A DNA stretch of 20,177 bases. Source: UMGS1124 sp045613165 (GTDB lineage Bacteria > Bacillota_I > Bacilli_A > RF39 > UBA660). Location of the stretch: NCBI GenBank assembly GCA_045613165.1, contig JAZLAK010000016.1, positions 1 through 20,177 of the forward strand, in the 5' to 3' direction. Positions within the stretch are counted from its first letter, which is position 1. Every line of letters starts with the position of its first letter. The translations under genes were made by a program, and so were the position numbers. Below, piece by piece: positions 7,195-14,980 of the stretch. Below the pieces are notes generated by a model. The model saw only the letters and a program-made list of their open reading frames with translations, searched no databases and was not told where the DNA came from.

Positions 7195-7933
7195 TTTATT
7201 AGAAATTAATGATTTAGCTAAAATTTATTATACTAAGTTAGGTTGTGTAGAAGCCTTAAAAGATATAAATCTAAAAGTTCATGATGGAGAAATATTAGGT
7301 ATCGTCGGAAATAGTGGTTGTGGTAAAAGTACTTTACTTTCTATATTATCTAAATTAGATAAAGAAACAAGCGGAAATATTAAATGTTCTAAAGATGATT
7401 ATATAGTTGGTTATATGATGCAAAACGATGCTCTATTTCCTTGGCTAAATATATTAGATAATGCAACTTTAGGATTAAAAATTAAAAATATTAAAACAAA
7501 AGAAAATGTTGAATATACAAAAAAGTTATTAGAAACTTATGGTTTAAAAGATTTTATGTATAAATATCCTAGTAGTTTATCTGGTGGCATGAAGCAACGT
7601 GTTGCATTAATTAGAACGCTTGCAATAAAACCTGATATCTTATTACTTGATGAACCTTTTTCTAGATTAGATTTAATAAACAGATTAAGTATTAGTGATG
7701 ATGTTTATAGAATTATAAAAAAAGAAAAAAAGACAACTATTATAATAAGCCATGACATTGCAGAATGCGTATCTTTATGTGATAGAGTTGCAATTATGTC
7801 TAAAAGACCTGGTACTATAAAAAATATTTATGATATAAATTTATTAAATAGAGATTTACCTTCTATAAATAGAACTGATGATAAGTTTTACTATTATTAT
7901 GATATTTTATGGAAGGAGATCGATAAAGAATGA
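7187..7933 (+). CDS. ABC importer ATP-binding protein (SsuB/TauB-like)
   Basis: Cytosolic ATPase powering the importer. 248 residues with all hallmarks: Walker A GNSGCGKST at 41-49, Q-loop Gln79 in YMMQNDALFPW (the FPW form is usual in SsuB/TauB/NrtD ATPases), signature LSGGMKQ at 131-137, Walker B ILLLDEP at 151-157, and the switch His189. The D-loop reads SRLD instead of the common SALD. The ATG at 7187 lies inside the end of the binding-protein gene and has only a weak ribosome binding site, so translation is probably coupled to it. The gene ends in an ATGA overlap with the permease start. Confidence 0.93.
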   Translation: MNNLLEINDLAKIYYTKLGCVEALKDINLKVHDGEILGIVGNSGCGKSTLLSILSKLDKETSGNIKCSKDDYIVGYMMQNDALFPWLNILDNATLGLKIKNIKTKENVEYTKKLLETYGLKDFMYKYPSSLSGGMKQRVALIRTLAIKPDILLLDEPFSRLDLINRLSISDDVYRIIKKEKKTTIIISHDIAECVSLCDRVAIMSKRPGTIKNIYDINLLNRDLPSINRTDDKFYYYYDILWKEIDKE

Positions 7934-8706
7934 ATAATTATATAAAAAAAGAAAAAAGAAATAATATACTTGTTAAAGTTATTCAAATATCTATTGGAAT
8001 AATATTTTTAATAAGTTGGGAATTATTAAGTAGATTTAATATTATTAATAGCTTTATATTTTCTAGTCCTACTAAGATAGTTATGACTATTATTGATTTA
8101 TATAAAAATAATGATTTATTTAATAATATATGGGTTACTTTATATGAATTATTTATCTCTTTTGGAATTGGTAGTTCTTTAGGCTTTGTTATTGCTCTAC
8201 TCTTTTATAGATTTTCTATATTAAAAAGGATATTCGATCCATATTTAACGCTTTTGAATAGTTTACCAAAAGTAGCTTTAGGACCTTTATTAATTATTTG
8301 GATTGGTGCTAATACTAATTCTATTATAGTAATGGCACTTTTGATAAATTTAATTGTTTCTATAGTTGGATTTTATAATGGTTTTATAAATACAGATGAC
8401 TACAAGTTAAGATTAATAAAATCTTTTGGTGCTAATGAAAGACAGATTATTTTTAATCTTGTTATACCTAGTAGTATAGAAACAATATTTTCTACTTTAA
8501 AATTAAATATTAGTATGAGTTTAATTGGTGTTATTATGGGTGAATTTTTAAGTAGTAAAGCTGGTATTGGATATTTGATACTTTATGGCACTCAAGTGTT
8601 TAATTTGAATTTAGTAATGTGTGGTATATTTTTATTATTGATATTATCTTATTTGTTGTATTTAGTTATAAGTATATTGGAAAATAAAATTGTTAATAAA
8701 AACTAA
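7930..8706 (+). CDS. ABC importer permease (SsuC/TauC-like, BPD_transp_1)
   Basis: Membrane component of the importer. 258 residues with about six hydrophobic segments (starting near 15, 70, 100, 127, 190 and 225). The EAA-type loop that docks on the ATPase is visible around 157-180 (RLIKSFGANERQIIFNLVIPSS), with the conserved Gly after SF. The ATG at 7930 overlaps the ATPase stop (ATGA) and follows GAAGGAGAT. It is the last gene of the three-gene unit, with an intrinsic terminator directly downstream. Confidence 0.92.
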   Translation: MNNYIKKEKRNNILVKVIQISIGIIFLISWELLSRFNIINSFIFSSPTKIVMTIIDLYKNNDLFNNIWVTLYELFISFGIGSSLGFVIALLFYRFSILKRIFDPYLTLLNSLPKVALGPLLIIWIGANTNSIIVMALLINLIVSIVGFYNGFINTDDYKLRLIKSFGANERQIIFNLVIPSSIETIFSTLKLNISMSLIGVIMGEFLSSKAGIGYLILYGTQVFNLNLVMCGIFLLLILSYLLYLVISILENKIVNKN

Positions 8707-8735
8707 TAAAGATTATTTTCTCTATTAGTTTTTTT
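8698..8735 (+). terminator. intrinsic terminator after the ABC importer operon
   Basis: AACTAATA (8701-8708), a 14-base loop and TATTAGTT (8723-8730), followed by TTTTT and extended by A-U pairs. The stop codon TAA (8704-8706) is in the left arm. Confidence 0.8.
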
Positions 8736-8756
8736 ATTTATTAAGCTTTTTGATTT

Positions 8757-8765
8757 TGATATAAT
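8757..8765 (+). promoter_or_regulatory. extended -10 promoter for the HD phosphohydrolase gene
   Basis: TGATATAAT with the -10 at 8760-8765, 15 bases before the ATG at 8781, so the leader would be under 10 bases apart from the GGTGG ribosome binding site. No good -35 is seen. Confidence 0.5.
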
Positions 8766-8780
8766 TTAATTGGTGGTTTT

Positions 8781-9902
8781 ATGAATATTAAAGATAATAT
8801 GTTGAGATATGAAAATAATTTAAGTGAATACGCTTCTAAAGATAAAGATGCTGTAAGAATATATTCTAACCAAGATGATATTAGGCCAAACTATTATAGA
8901 GATATTGATAGAATTATACATAGTTTATCTTATACTAGATATGGCGATAAAACCCAAGTATTCTCTAATAATGACAATGATCATATTTCAAAAAGAATAA
9001 TTCATGTTCAATTAGTGAGTAAAATTGCTCGTACTATTGGAAGAGCATTAAAATTAAATGAAGATTTGATAGAAGCGATTGCTTTGGGGCATGATTTAGG
9101 ACACGTACCTTTTGGTCATGTCGGAGAAAGTATTTTAAATAAGATTTCTTTAGAAAATAATGAAGGTATATTTATGCACAATATTCAAAGTGTTAGAAAT
9201 TTAATGAATATTGAAAACAATGGAAATGGTAGAAACTTAACTATTCAAGTATTAGATGGAATAATTTGTCATAATGGTGAAAGATTGTTAGAAAAATATG
9301 AATATAATGATAAAAAAAGTAAAGAAGAATTTTTAAAAGATGTGGAAAACTCGTGGAAAGATAAAAAGTATGCTAATAATTTAATTCCTATGACTTTAGA
9401 AGCTTGTGTAGTAAGAGTTAGTGATATTATTGGATATATAGGTAGAGATTTAGATGATGCTATTGAAGTTAATAAAGTTTCAAAAGATATTATTCCTGAA
9501 AATGTTAAAAATGTATTAGGAACTAATAATAGAGAAATTGTTAATACTTTAATTATGGATATTATTAATAATTCTTATGATAAAAATTATATTGCTCTAT
9601 CTAGTAATATTTTTAATGCTTTAAATGAATTAATTAAATTTAATTATGAAAATATATATTTTAAAGCGAATACTAAAGAACAAATCGAAGAGTATGAGTT
9701 TATGTTTAGAGTTGTATTTAATAAATGTTTATATATTTTAGAAAATAATTTAAATAATTATAATATTTATAAATTTTATTTAGATAAAATGAATGATACA
9801 TATAAAAATAATACTAGTAAAATTAGAATTGTATTAGATTATATTGCTGGTATGACGGATAGTTATTTTATAAATGAATTTAATATATTAAAAAAGATTT
9901 AG
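8781..9902 (+). CDS. dGTPase-like HD-domain triphosphohydrolase
   Basis: Probable deoxynucleoside triphosphate triphosphohydrolase, removing the whole triphosphate from dGTP or other dNTPs in the cytosol. 373 residues. The N-terminal half matches the dGTPase family: IIHSLSYTRYGDKTQVF (46-61), then the metal-binding HD set of His75 (RIIHVQ), His104-Asp105 in GHDLGHVPFGHVGE, and Asp215 in RVSDIIGYIGRDLDDA. The C-terminal part is helical and less conserved. The start has a GGTGG ribosome binding site, and an extended -10 promoter lies just upstream. It stands alone between the ABC operon terminator and a terminator shared with the convergent rny gene. Substrate preference cannot be read from the sequence. 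Confidence 0.88.
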   Translation: MNIKDNMLRYENNLSEYASKDKDAVRIYSNQDDIRPNYYRDIDRIIHSLSYTRYGDKTQVFSNNDNDHISKRIIHVQLVSKIARTIGRALKLNEDLIEAIALGHDLGHVPFGHVGESILNKISLENNEGIFMHNIQSVRNLMNIENNGNGRNLTIQVLDGIICHNGERLLEKYEYNDKKSKEEFLKDVENSWKDKKYANNLIPMTLEACVVRVSDIIGYIGRDLDDAIEVNKVSKDIIPENVKNVLGTNNREIVNTLIMDIINNSYDKNYIALSSNIFNALNELIKFNYENIYFKANTKEQIEEYEFMFRVVFNKCLYILENNLNNYNIYKFYLDKMNDTYKNNTSKIRIVLDYIAGMTDSYFINEFNILKKI

Positions 9903-9919
9903 AAAATTCTAAATCTTTT
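9892..9919. terminator. bidirectional terminator between the dGTPase-like gene and rny
   Basis: AAAAGATTTAG (9892-9902), a 6-base loop and CTAAATCTTTT (9909-9919). There is a T run on the plus side and an A run (T run on the minus strand) on the other. Both convergent genes have their stop codons within it. Confidence 0.85.
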
Positions 9920-11471
9920 ATTTTGCAACTTCTTCTGCTCTAGTTTCTCTAACTACAGTTATTTTTATTGTACCAGGATATTGCATTTCAGCCTCTATTT
10001 TATTTTTAATATCTCTAGCAACTTTAAAGCTTGTTAAGTCATCAACTTCATCAGGCTTAACTATAACTCTAACTTCTCTACCTGCTTGCATTGCATAAGT
10101 TTTTTCTACACCATTGAAACTATTTCCAATTTCTTCTAATTGTTCTAATCTCTTAATATAATTTTCCATAGAATCATTTCTAGCTCCAGGACGAGCAGCT
10201 GATAAAGTATCTGCTATTTGAGTTATAACAGCTATAACACTTTTAGCTTCTGTATCACCATGATGAGACGCTATTGCATTAATTACAACTTTATCTTCTT
10301 TATATTTTTTAGCAATATCTACACCAATATCAACATGACTACCTTCTATTTCATAATCTATAGATTTACCAATATCATGTAGTAAACCAGCGCGTTTTGC
10401 TAAATTTATATTTTCACCTAATTCAGCAGCAATCAAGCCAGATAAATGTGCAACTTCTTTAGAATGTTGTAATGCATTTTGTCCATAACTTGTTCTAAAG
10501 TTTAGTTTGCCTATTAATTGAACTAATTCAGGATCAAATTTTGTTAATCCTAATTCAATAATCGCATCGTTACCTAATTCAACGACTCTTGCATTCATAT
10601 CATTACAAACTTTATCATATATTTCTTCAATTCTAGTAGGATGTATACGTCCATCTTTAATTAAAGTTTCTATTGTAACTTTTGCAATTTCTCTTCTAAA
10701 TGGATCGAATGAAGATATTACTATTGCTTCTGGTGTGTCATCGATAATTAAATCAACTCCAGTTACTGCTTCAATAGTTCTTATATTTCTTCCTTCTCTA
10801 CCAATTAGTCTACCTTTCATATCATCATTAGGTAGTTGAATTGTAGTAACAGTTTGGATATTTGTAACATCATTACTGTATCTTTGCATGCTGTTTACTA
10901 ATAAGTTTTTAGCTTTTTTATCAACTTCTAATTTTGCTTCTGCTTCTTTTTCTTTAATTAAAAGAGCAATTTCTTTTGACATATCTGCTTCTACTCTATC
11001 AAGTATCATTTGATGAGCTTGTTCTTTAGAAAACTTCGCAATGCTTTCTAATACTCCCATTTCTTGTTTTAAAAGTTCATCCATCTTTAACTCTTTTTCT
11101 TGGATTTGTTTTTGTAAAGCATTTAAATTATTATCTTTTTGTTCTAAAAGATTATCTCTATTTTGTAACATTTCTTCTCTTTTATCCAGAGATTTTTCTC
11201 TTGTTAGTAATCTTTCTTCACTAGCAAGTAATTCTTGTTTTTTTTCTTTAATTTCTTTATCGGTTTCAGTTTTTAATTTATAACTTTCTTCTTTTAATTC
11301 TAAAATAGTATCTCTTTTATGTTTTTCTGCTTCTTTTTTAGCATCAGCCAATAATTTTTCTGCTTTTTTACCTGCACCAGCACCAGTTAAAATTACTACT
11401 ACATATATGCCTGCTGCACCCACAAGTAAACCAATTATAAGAGTTATTATGGAAGTTGTTGTTATTACCAT
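9918..11471 (-). CDS. rny: ribonuclease Y
   Basis: Membrane-anchored endoribonuclease that starts mRNA decay and processing in many Firmicutes. 517 residues from the chosen start. N-terminal transmembrane helix (about 5-30), a long Lys/Glu coiled coil (about 35-195), a KH RNA-binding domain with GREGRN at 224-229, and an HD domain with His365-Asp366 in LLHDIGKS. A longer frame starts at 11483, but GGAGGAAATT sits exactly before the ATG at 11471 and would lie inside the longer frame, so 11471 is preferred. It follows recA, as in Bacillus (ymdA/rny), but has its own promoter behind the recA terminator. The family length of about 520 matches. Confidence 0.97.
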   Translation of the reverse strand: MVITTTSIITLIIGLLVGAAGIYVVVILTGAGAGKKAEKLLADAKKEAEKHKRDTILELKEESYKLKTETDKEIKEKKQELLASEERLLTREKSLDKREEMLQNRDNLLEQKDNNLNALQKQIQEKELKMDELLKQEMGVLESIAKFSKEQAHQMILDRVEADMSKEIALLIKEKEAEAKLEVDKKAKNLLVNSMQRYSNDVTNIQTVTTIQLPNDDMKGRLIGREGRNIRTIEAVTGVDLIIDDTPEAIVISSFDPFRREIAKVTIETLIKDGRIHPTRIEEIYDKVCNDMNARVVELGNDAIIELGLTKFDPELVQLIGKLNFRTSYGQNALQHSKEVAHLSGLIAAELGENINLAKRAGLLHDIGKSIDYEIEGSHVDIGVDIAKKYKEDKVVINAIASHHGDTEAKSVIAVITQIADTLSAARPGARNDSMENYIKRLEQLEEIGNSFNGVEKTYAMQAGREVRVIVKPDEVDDLTSFKVARDIKNKIEAEMQYPGTIKITVVRETRAEEVAK

Positions 11472-11530
11472 AATTTCCTCCATCTATTTTTTATAAATAA
11501 TTTATAATCTAATAAATAACTTACATATTT

Positions 11531-11559
11531 ATTATAAAATTAATTTAATTATTTTGCAA
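11531..11559 (-). promoter_or_regulatory. rny promoter
   Basis: Minus strand: -35 TTGCAA (11554-11559), a 17-base spacer, and -10 TATAAT (11531-11536). The leader would be about 50 bases to the ATG at 11471. It starts a few bases after the recA terminator. Confidence 0.65.
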
Positions 11560-11565
11560 GGTATT

Positions 11566-11590
11566 TAAAAAAAGCTATTTTATTTAGCTT
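11566..11590 (-). terminator. recA terminator
   Basis: The minus-strand RNA folds AAGCUA (11590-11585), a 7-base loop and UAGCUU (11577-11572), followed by a run of U. The recA stop codon lies in the loop region. The stem is short but followed by 7 U. Confidence 0.65.
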
Positions 11591-12620
11591 CTTTTGTTGT
11601 TTTTTTACTTTCTTCTTTAATTAATTCATAATGAACTCTAATTTTTTTATCAATTTCGTTCATAACATCAGGATTATTTTCTAAATAAAGTTTTGCATTT
11701 TCTCTTCCTTGACCAATTTTTTCTCCGTTATAAGAATACCATGCACCACTTTTATCTACTACATCTATCATACTACCAATATCGATAATTTCCCCTGATT
11801 TTGATACTCCTTTTCCATACATTATATCTACTGATGCTGTTTTAAATGGTGGAGCAACCTTATTTTTTACAACTTTAATATTAGTTTTATTGCCAATAAT
11901 ATTTTCACCCATTTTAATTTGTTCTCCACGTCTTATATCTAATCTAATTGTAGAATAGAATTTTAAAGCTCTTCCTCCTGGTGTAGTTTCTGGGTTACCA
12001 AACAATACTCCTACTTTTTCCCTTAATTGATTTATAAAAATTGCTGTAGTTTTTGTTTTATTAATTGTTCCGCTTAATTTTCTTAGAGCTTGAGACATTA
12101 ATCTAGCTTGTAAACCAACATGAGAATCTCCCATTTCGCCTTCGATTTCAGCTTGAGGTACTAACGCTGCAACTGAATCTATTACAACAATGTTTACGGC
12201 TTCACTTCTAACTAAAGCTTCACATATTTCTAATGCTTGTTCTCCTGTATCAGGTTGTGATAATAAAAGTTCATCAATATTAACTCCTAGTTGTCTTGCA
12301 TATATTGGGTCTAAAGCATGTTCCGCATCTATAAATGCTGCTCTTCCTCCTGTTTTTTGTACTTCTGCTACTGCTTGTAATGCTATTGTAGTTTTACCAC
12401 TACTTTCAGGTCCATAAATTTCTATGATTCTTCCTTTTGGAAATCCTCCTACTCCTAATGCTATATCTAAACCTAATGAACCACTTGAAGTTGTTTCAAT
12501 TTCCATATGTTCATTTCCGCCTAATTTCATTATAGAACCTTTTCCAAATTGTTTTTCAATATCTGCTAAAACTTGTTCTAAAGCTTTATCTTTATCTGTA
12601 GTATCTTTAATAGTTTTCAT
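11580..12620 (-). CDS. recA: RecA recombinase
   Basis: DNA strand-exchange ATPase that also triggers LexA self-cleavage in the SOS response. 346 residues, the normal length. Walker A GPESSGKT at 70-77; the conserved NQLREKVGVLFGNPETTPGGRALKF region (positions about 198-222) contains loop L2; LLSQPDTGEQALEI is also RecA-specific. The ATG at 12620 follows GGGAGGAT. A consensus promoter and a LexA-box-like site lie upstream. The gene order pgsA-X-recA-rny follows Bacillus, with the cinA position taken by an unrelated gene. Confidence 0.98.
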   Translation of the reverse strand: MKTIKDTTDKDKALEQVLADIEKQFGKGSIMKLGGNEHMEIETTSSGSLGLDIALGVGGFPKGRIIEIYGPESSGKTTIALQAVAEVQKTGGRAAFIDAEHALDPIYARQLGVNIDELLLSQPDTGEQALEICEALVRSEAVNIVVIDSVAALVPQAEIEGEMGDSHVGLQARLMSQALRKLSGTINKTKTTAIFINQLREKVGVLFGNPETTPGGRALKFYSTIRLDIRRGEQIKMGENIIGNKTNIKVVKNKVAPPFKTASVDIMYGKGVSKSGEIIDIGSMIDVVDKSGAWYSYNGEKIGQGRENAKLYLENNPDVMNEIDKKIRVHYELIKEESKKTTKEAK

Positions 12621-12647
12621 ATATCCTCCCTATTTCCTTACAAAATA

Positions 12648-12676
12648 ATTGTAGCAAGTAAAAAAATATTTGTCAA
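12648..12676 (-). promoter_or_regulatory. recA promoter
   Basis: Minus strand: perfect -35 TTGACA (12671-12676), a 17-base spacer, and -10 TACAAT (12648-12653). The leader would be about 20 bases. Confidence 0.85.
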
Positions 12677-12685
12677 CACTTTTAT

Positions 12686-12699
12686 CGAACAAATGTATT
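12686..12699. promoter_or_regulatory. probable LexA (DinR) box upstream of recA
   Basis: CGAAC-AAAT-GTATT matches the Gram-positive SOS box CGAAC-N4-GTTCG with one perfect and one degenerate half (GTaTt). It lies 9 bases upstream of the recA -35. Position and gene fit, but the second half-site is weak. Confidence 0.55.
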
Positions 12700-12720
12700 A
12701 CAAAATTTAATTTTTGTAAA

Positions 12721-12767
12721 AAAAATAAAAAACATTATCTTAATCCGTTTTTTTTGATAATGTTTTT
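12721..12767 (-). terminator. terminator after the HELLH protein gene
   Basis: The minus-strand arms are AAAACATTATC (from 12766) and GATAATGTTTTTT (12739-12727), separated by a 16-base loop holding the stop codon and followed by further T. It separates this gene from the recA promoter and LexA site. Confidence 0.7.
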
Positions 12768-13825
12768 ATTTTTGTTTCTTCTATAAAGTTATCTATTATT
12801 TTACTAATTTTTTTATCTTTTAAAATACTATATTCTTTTCCGGAGATTGTTACTTTTGTTTGTAATAATCTACCAAAATTAATATATACATTTTTTAACA
12901 TTTCCAATGCTATATCAATATTAGTCTTTGAATCAATATAATCTATAATACTTTTCATAAATAATTCTAATAAAAATTTTCCACAAAATTCTAAACAATT
13001 TAAACACTGTCTTCTTTGTACCTCAAACCAAAATATTTTATCTTTATGTTTAGATAAATAATCTAATTCTTTATAAAAAGTTAGAATCTCTTCTTCTGAT
13101 TTATATTTACCCATCATTTTTGTTAAAGTATATAAATCCGCTCTAAAATATAAAATTTCCATTAATTCTTTACCAAATATAGTTTCTAATATACTTGCTA
13201 TTTTTCTTTCTAATTCATAAGATTCTTTATTAGAATTTTTATTAAAATATCTTTTATCTAATAATGCTGTATATCCTTCATTTAATCCGTTACCTATACT
13301 ATAAGTTTTTTTATTCTTAAAAAACACTTGTTTAAAACCAGTATATAATACATTATTATATGCAAAGGAAGATGCTGCATGTAATAATTCATGATATATC
13401 GATTTGCTCTTGTCCCCTTTTATTAATGTTATCAATCTATTAAGTATCGAATACTCTCCAACAACATTTTTATTACTTTTTCTAATATATTTTTCTTTTT
13501 CTTCTATTTCTAATTCTTTAAAATTATATAAAAATACATTTAAAGAAACATGAGGTAATTTGTAGTTTATTGTCTTTATAAATTTTTTTAGTGCTTTTCT
13601 ATATTTTATTTTAAATTCAGTTATATCTCTTTTTTCAGTTTTTTCTACATATGGGGATGAGCAAATTTTAATATTCTTTTTACTAGTTTCTTTACAAAAT
13701 TTATACTTACTTATTCCATTTCCAAATATTATTAATCCCAAATCGGCAAAAGTTAAAGCACTAGCTAAGGTAACAATTGTTTGTAATTCCGGTTCAATAA
13801 TATTCTTGTTGCTATCAAATTCCAC
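12740..13825 (-). CDS. HELLH zincin-like putative metallopeptidase, unrecognised family
   Basis: 361 residues; I do not recognise a named family. The central part has HELLH at 145-149, the HExxH zinc-peptidase signature, followed 33 residues later by GLNEGYTALLDKRYF with Glu183. An NEG glutamate downstream of HExxH is the usual third zinc ligand of gluzincins. This suggests a zinc metallopeptidase, but no substrate can be named. A weakly hydrophobic N-terminal stretch (about 15-35, TIVTLASALTFADLGLIIFG) could be a membrane helix, though it contains Asp28. The rest is Lys-rich and helical, with cysteines at 44 and 55. The GTG start at 13825 follows AAGGGGGAT. It has its own promoter with an inverted repeat and its own terminator, so it is monocistronic, in the interval between pgsA and recA where Bacillus has cinA. 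Confidence 0.7.
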   Translation of the reverse strand: MEFDSNKNIIEPELQTIVTLASALTFADLGLIIFGNGISKYKFCKETSKKNIKICSSPYVEKTEKRDITEFKIKYRKALKKFIKTINYKLPHVSLNVFLYNFKELEIEEKEKYIRKSNKNVVGEYSILNRLITLIKGDKSKSIYHELLHAASSFAYNNVLYTGFKQVFFKNKKTYSIGNGLNEGYTALLDKRYFNKNSNKESYELERKIASILETIFGKELMEILYFRADLYTLTKMMGKYKSEEEILTFYKELDYLSKHKDKIFWFEVQRRQCLNCLEFCGKFLLELFMKSIIDYIDSKTNIDIALEMLKNVYINFGRLLQTKVTISGKEYSILKDKKISKIIDNFIEETKIKTLSKKTD

Positions 13826-13845
13826 ACTATCCCCCTTTTCAAGAA

Positions 13846-13878
13846 ATGTTATTATAACATGAAATAAAAAAAAGACAA
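13846..13878 (-). promoter_or_regulatory. promoter of the HELLH gene with an inverted repeat over the -10
   Basis: Minus strand TGTTATAAT: -10 13851-13856 with a TGn extension; the best -35, TTGTCT (13873-13878), lies 16 bases upstream inside the pgsA terminator. The 15-base ATGTTAT-A-ATAACAT at 13846-13860 is a perfect inverted repeat around one central base and covers the -10, so a repressor could bind here. Palindromes around TATAAT can arise by chance in AT-rich DNA. Confidence 0.5.
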
Positions 13879-13891
13879 AATTATTTGTCTT
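13865..13891 (-). terminator. pgsA terminator
   Basis: Minus-strand arms AAGACAAA (13891-13884) and TTTGTCTT (13879-13872), with a 4-base loop, followed by a run of T. The pgsA stop codon is at the loop edge. Confidence 0.85.
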
Positions 13892-14477
13892 CTAAAAAAT
13901 ATTTTTTATTTACTATAAAATATTGAATTCCAGAATATATTGATAATATAGTTGCTATTACTAATAAAATATAGTCTAATCTAAATCCTACTAATTCAAA
14001 TGGTAAGTTAGAGAAGAATACTAGTGATAAACCAACCATCATGCAGATAGTTTTTATTTTACCCCAAATACTAGCTCCAACAGCTTTTCCTTTAGAACCT
14101 GCAACCATTTTTATTGAATCAACGATTGTATCTCTTGTAATAATTACAACTGGTATTACTAAAGGTATATTTCCATTATAAGCTAAGATAATTAATACAC
14201 CATTAACCAATACTTTATCTGCAATTGCATCCATAACTTTACCAAAGTCAGTTACTATATTATTTTTTCTAGCAATATTACCGTCTAAAAAATCTGTAAA
14301 TGATGCAATTATAAATAATATTCCAGCTATTATATAATTTAAACTTAAAGTTACATTTGCTCCTATTTTATATATTGGAACGTTTAATCCTACTGCTCCA
14401 TAAGGGAACATTAATAGTATAAGTACCATTGCTGCTAACGCTAATCTACACATTGTTATTTTGTTTGGTAAATTCAT
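13881..14477 (-). CDS. pgsA: CDP-diacylglycerol-glycerol-3-phosphate 3-phosphatidyltransferase
   Basis: Integral membrane enzyme making phosphatidylglycerophosphate from CDP-diacylglycerol and glycerol-3-phosphate, the first committed step to phosphatidylglycerol. 198 residues. The CDP-alcohol phosphotransferase signature is complete: Asp62, Asp65-Gly66, Ala69-Arg70, Gly79, Asp83 and Asp87 (DFLDGNIAR, then GKVMDAIAD). Several hydrophobic helices surround it (about 10-30, 45-62, 90-115, 140-160, 168-190), and the N-terminus MNLPNKITMCRL is typical. The ATG at 14477 has TAGGAGAG upstream and lies 11 bases after the RodZ-like gene, so the two are co-transcribed as in Bacillus (ymfM-pgsA). Confidence 0.95.
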   Translation of the reverse strand: MNLPNKITMCRLALAAMVLILLMFPYGAVGLNVPIYKIGANVTLSLNYIIAGILFIIASFTDFLDGNIARKNNIVTDFGKVMDAIADKVLVNGVLIILAYNGNIPLVIPVVIITRDTIVDSIKMVAGSKGKAVGASIWGKIKTICMMVGLSLVFFSNLPFELVGFRLDYILLVIATILSIYSGIQYFIVNKKYFLEDK

Positions 14478-14488
14478 AAAAAACTCTC

Positions 14489-14956
14489 CTATCTAAATAT
14501 TAAAAACTCAGTTGTATTCATTATTGTTATTTGTCTAATACTCCATATAAGTGCAATAATCATAATTATTATTGCTATTACTAACGCTACTATATAAGGT
14601 GTAGTTTTTATTTTAGGAATTGCTTTTGTATAAGGAGATGCAACTCTTGTATCTTTTTCTTCTTCTATTGCATTTTCTTTTACCGCTTCCTCTATTTTAT
14701 CCATAGGTATTTTACTTGTTCTTTCAAACATATCTCCATTAAATACATCAATTACTTCATCTGGATCTAAACCTATATATTTAGCATATTTTCTTATATA
14801 TTCTTTTAATTCAAATACATCTTTAAATGCCCCCATATTACCATCTTCTATTTGTTCTAGTAATATGACAGGAATATCTAAATCTGTACTAACTTCTTCT
14901 AAAGTTACCCCTGATACTTCTCTAGAATTCTTTAAAGTATCACCAACTTCGATCAA
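14489..14956 (-). CDS. rodZ: RodZ-like helix-turn-helix membrane protein, short form
   Basis: RodZ links the MreB cytoskeleton to the membrane in cell elongation. 155 residues from a TTG start. An N-terminal HTH_25-type domain (IEVGDTLKNSREVSGVTLEEVSTDLDIPVILLEQIEDGN, ending with the typical EYIRKYAKYIGLDPDEV) covers about residues 2-72; an acidic linker follows, then one transmembrane helix at about 121-142 and a short tail of about 13 residues. The extracellular domain of full RodZ is missing. The frame can be opened from a GTG at 14965, but AAGGAG ends right against it and is 8 bases before the TTG at 14956, which also gives the normal family N-terminus. It is next to pgsA, as ymfM is in Bacillus. 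A promoter of its own is not clear; it may depend on transcription through rnpB. Confidence 0.8.
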   Translation of the reverse strand: MIEVGDTLKNSREVSGVTLEEVSTDLDIPVILLEQIEDGNMGAFKDVFELKEYIRKYAKYIGLDPDEVIDVFNGDMFERTSKIPMDKIEEAVKENAIEEEKDTRVASPYTKAIPKIKTTPYIVALVIAIIIMIIALIWSIRQITIMNTTEFLIFR

Positions 14957-14980
14957 AGTTCTCACTCCTTTTAATTAAAA

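Noticed and set aside
11471..11483. ATG at 11483 as the rny start
   Set aside because: The GGAGG ribosome binding site would lie inside the coding region; it is correctly placed for the ATG at 11471.
12190..12648. Two plus-strand frames of 74-75 codons opposite recA
   Set aside because: Shadow frames of a highly conserved gene; the second also covers the recA start and ribosome binding site.
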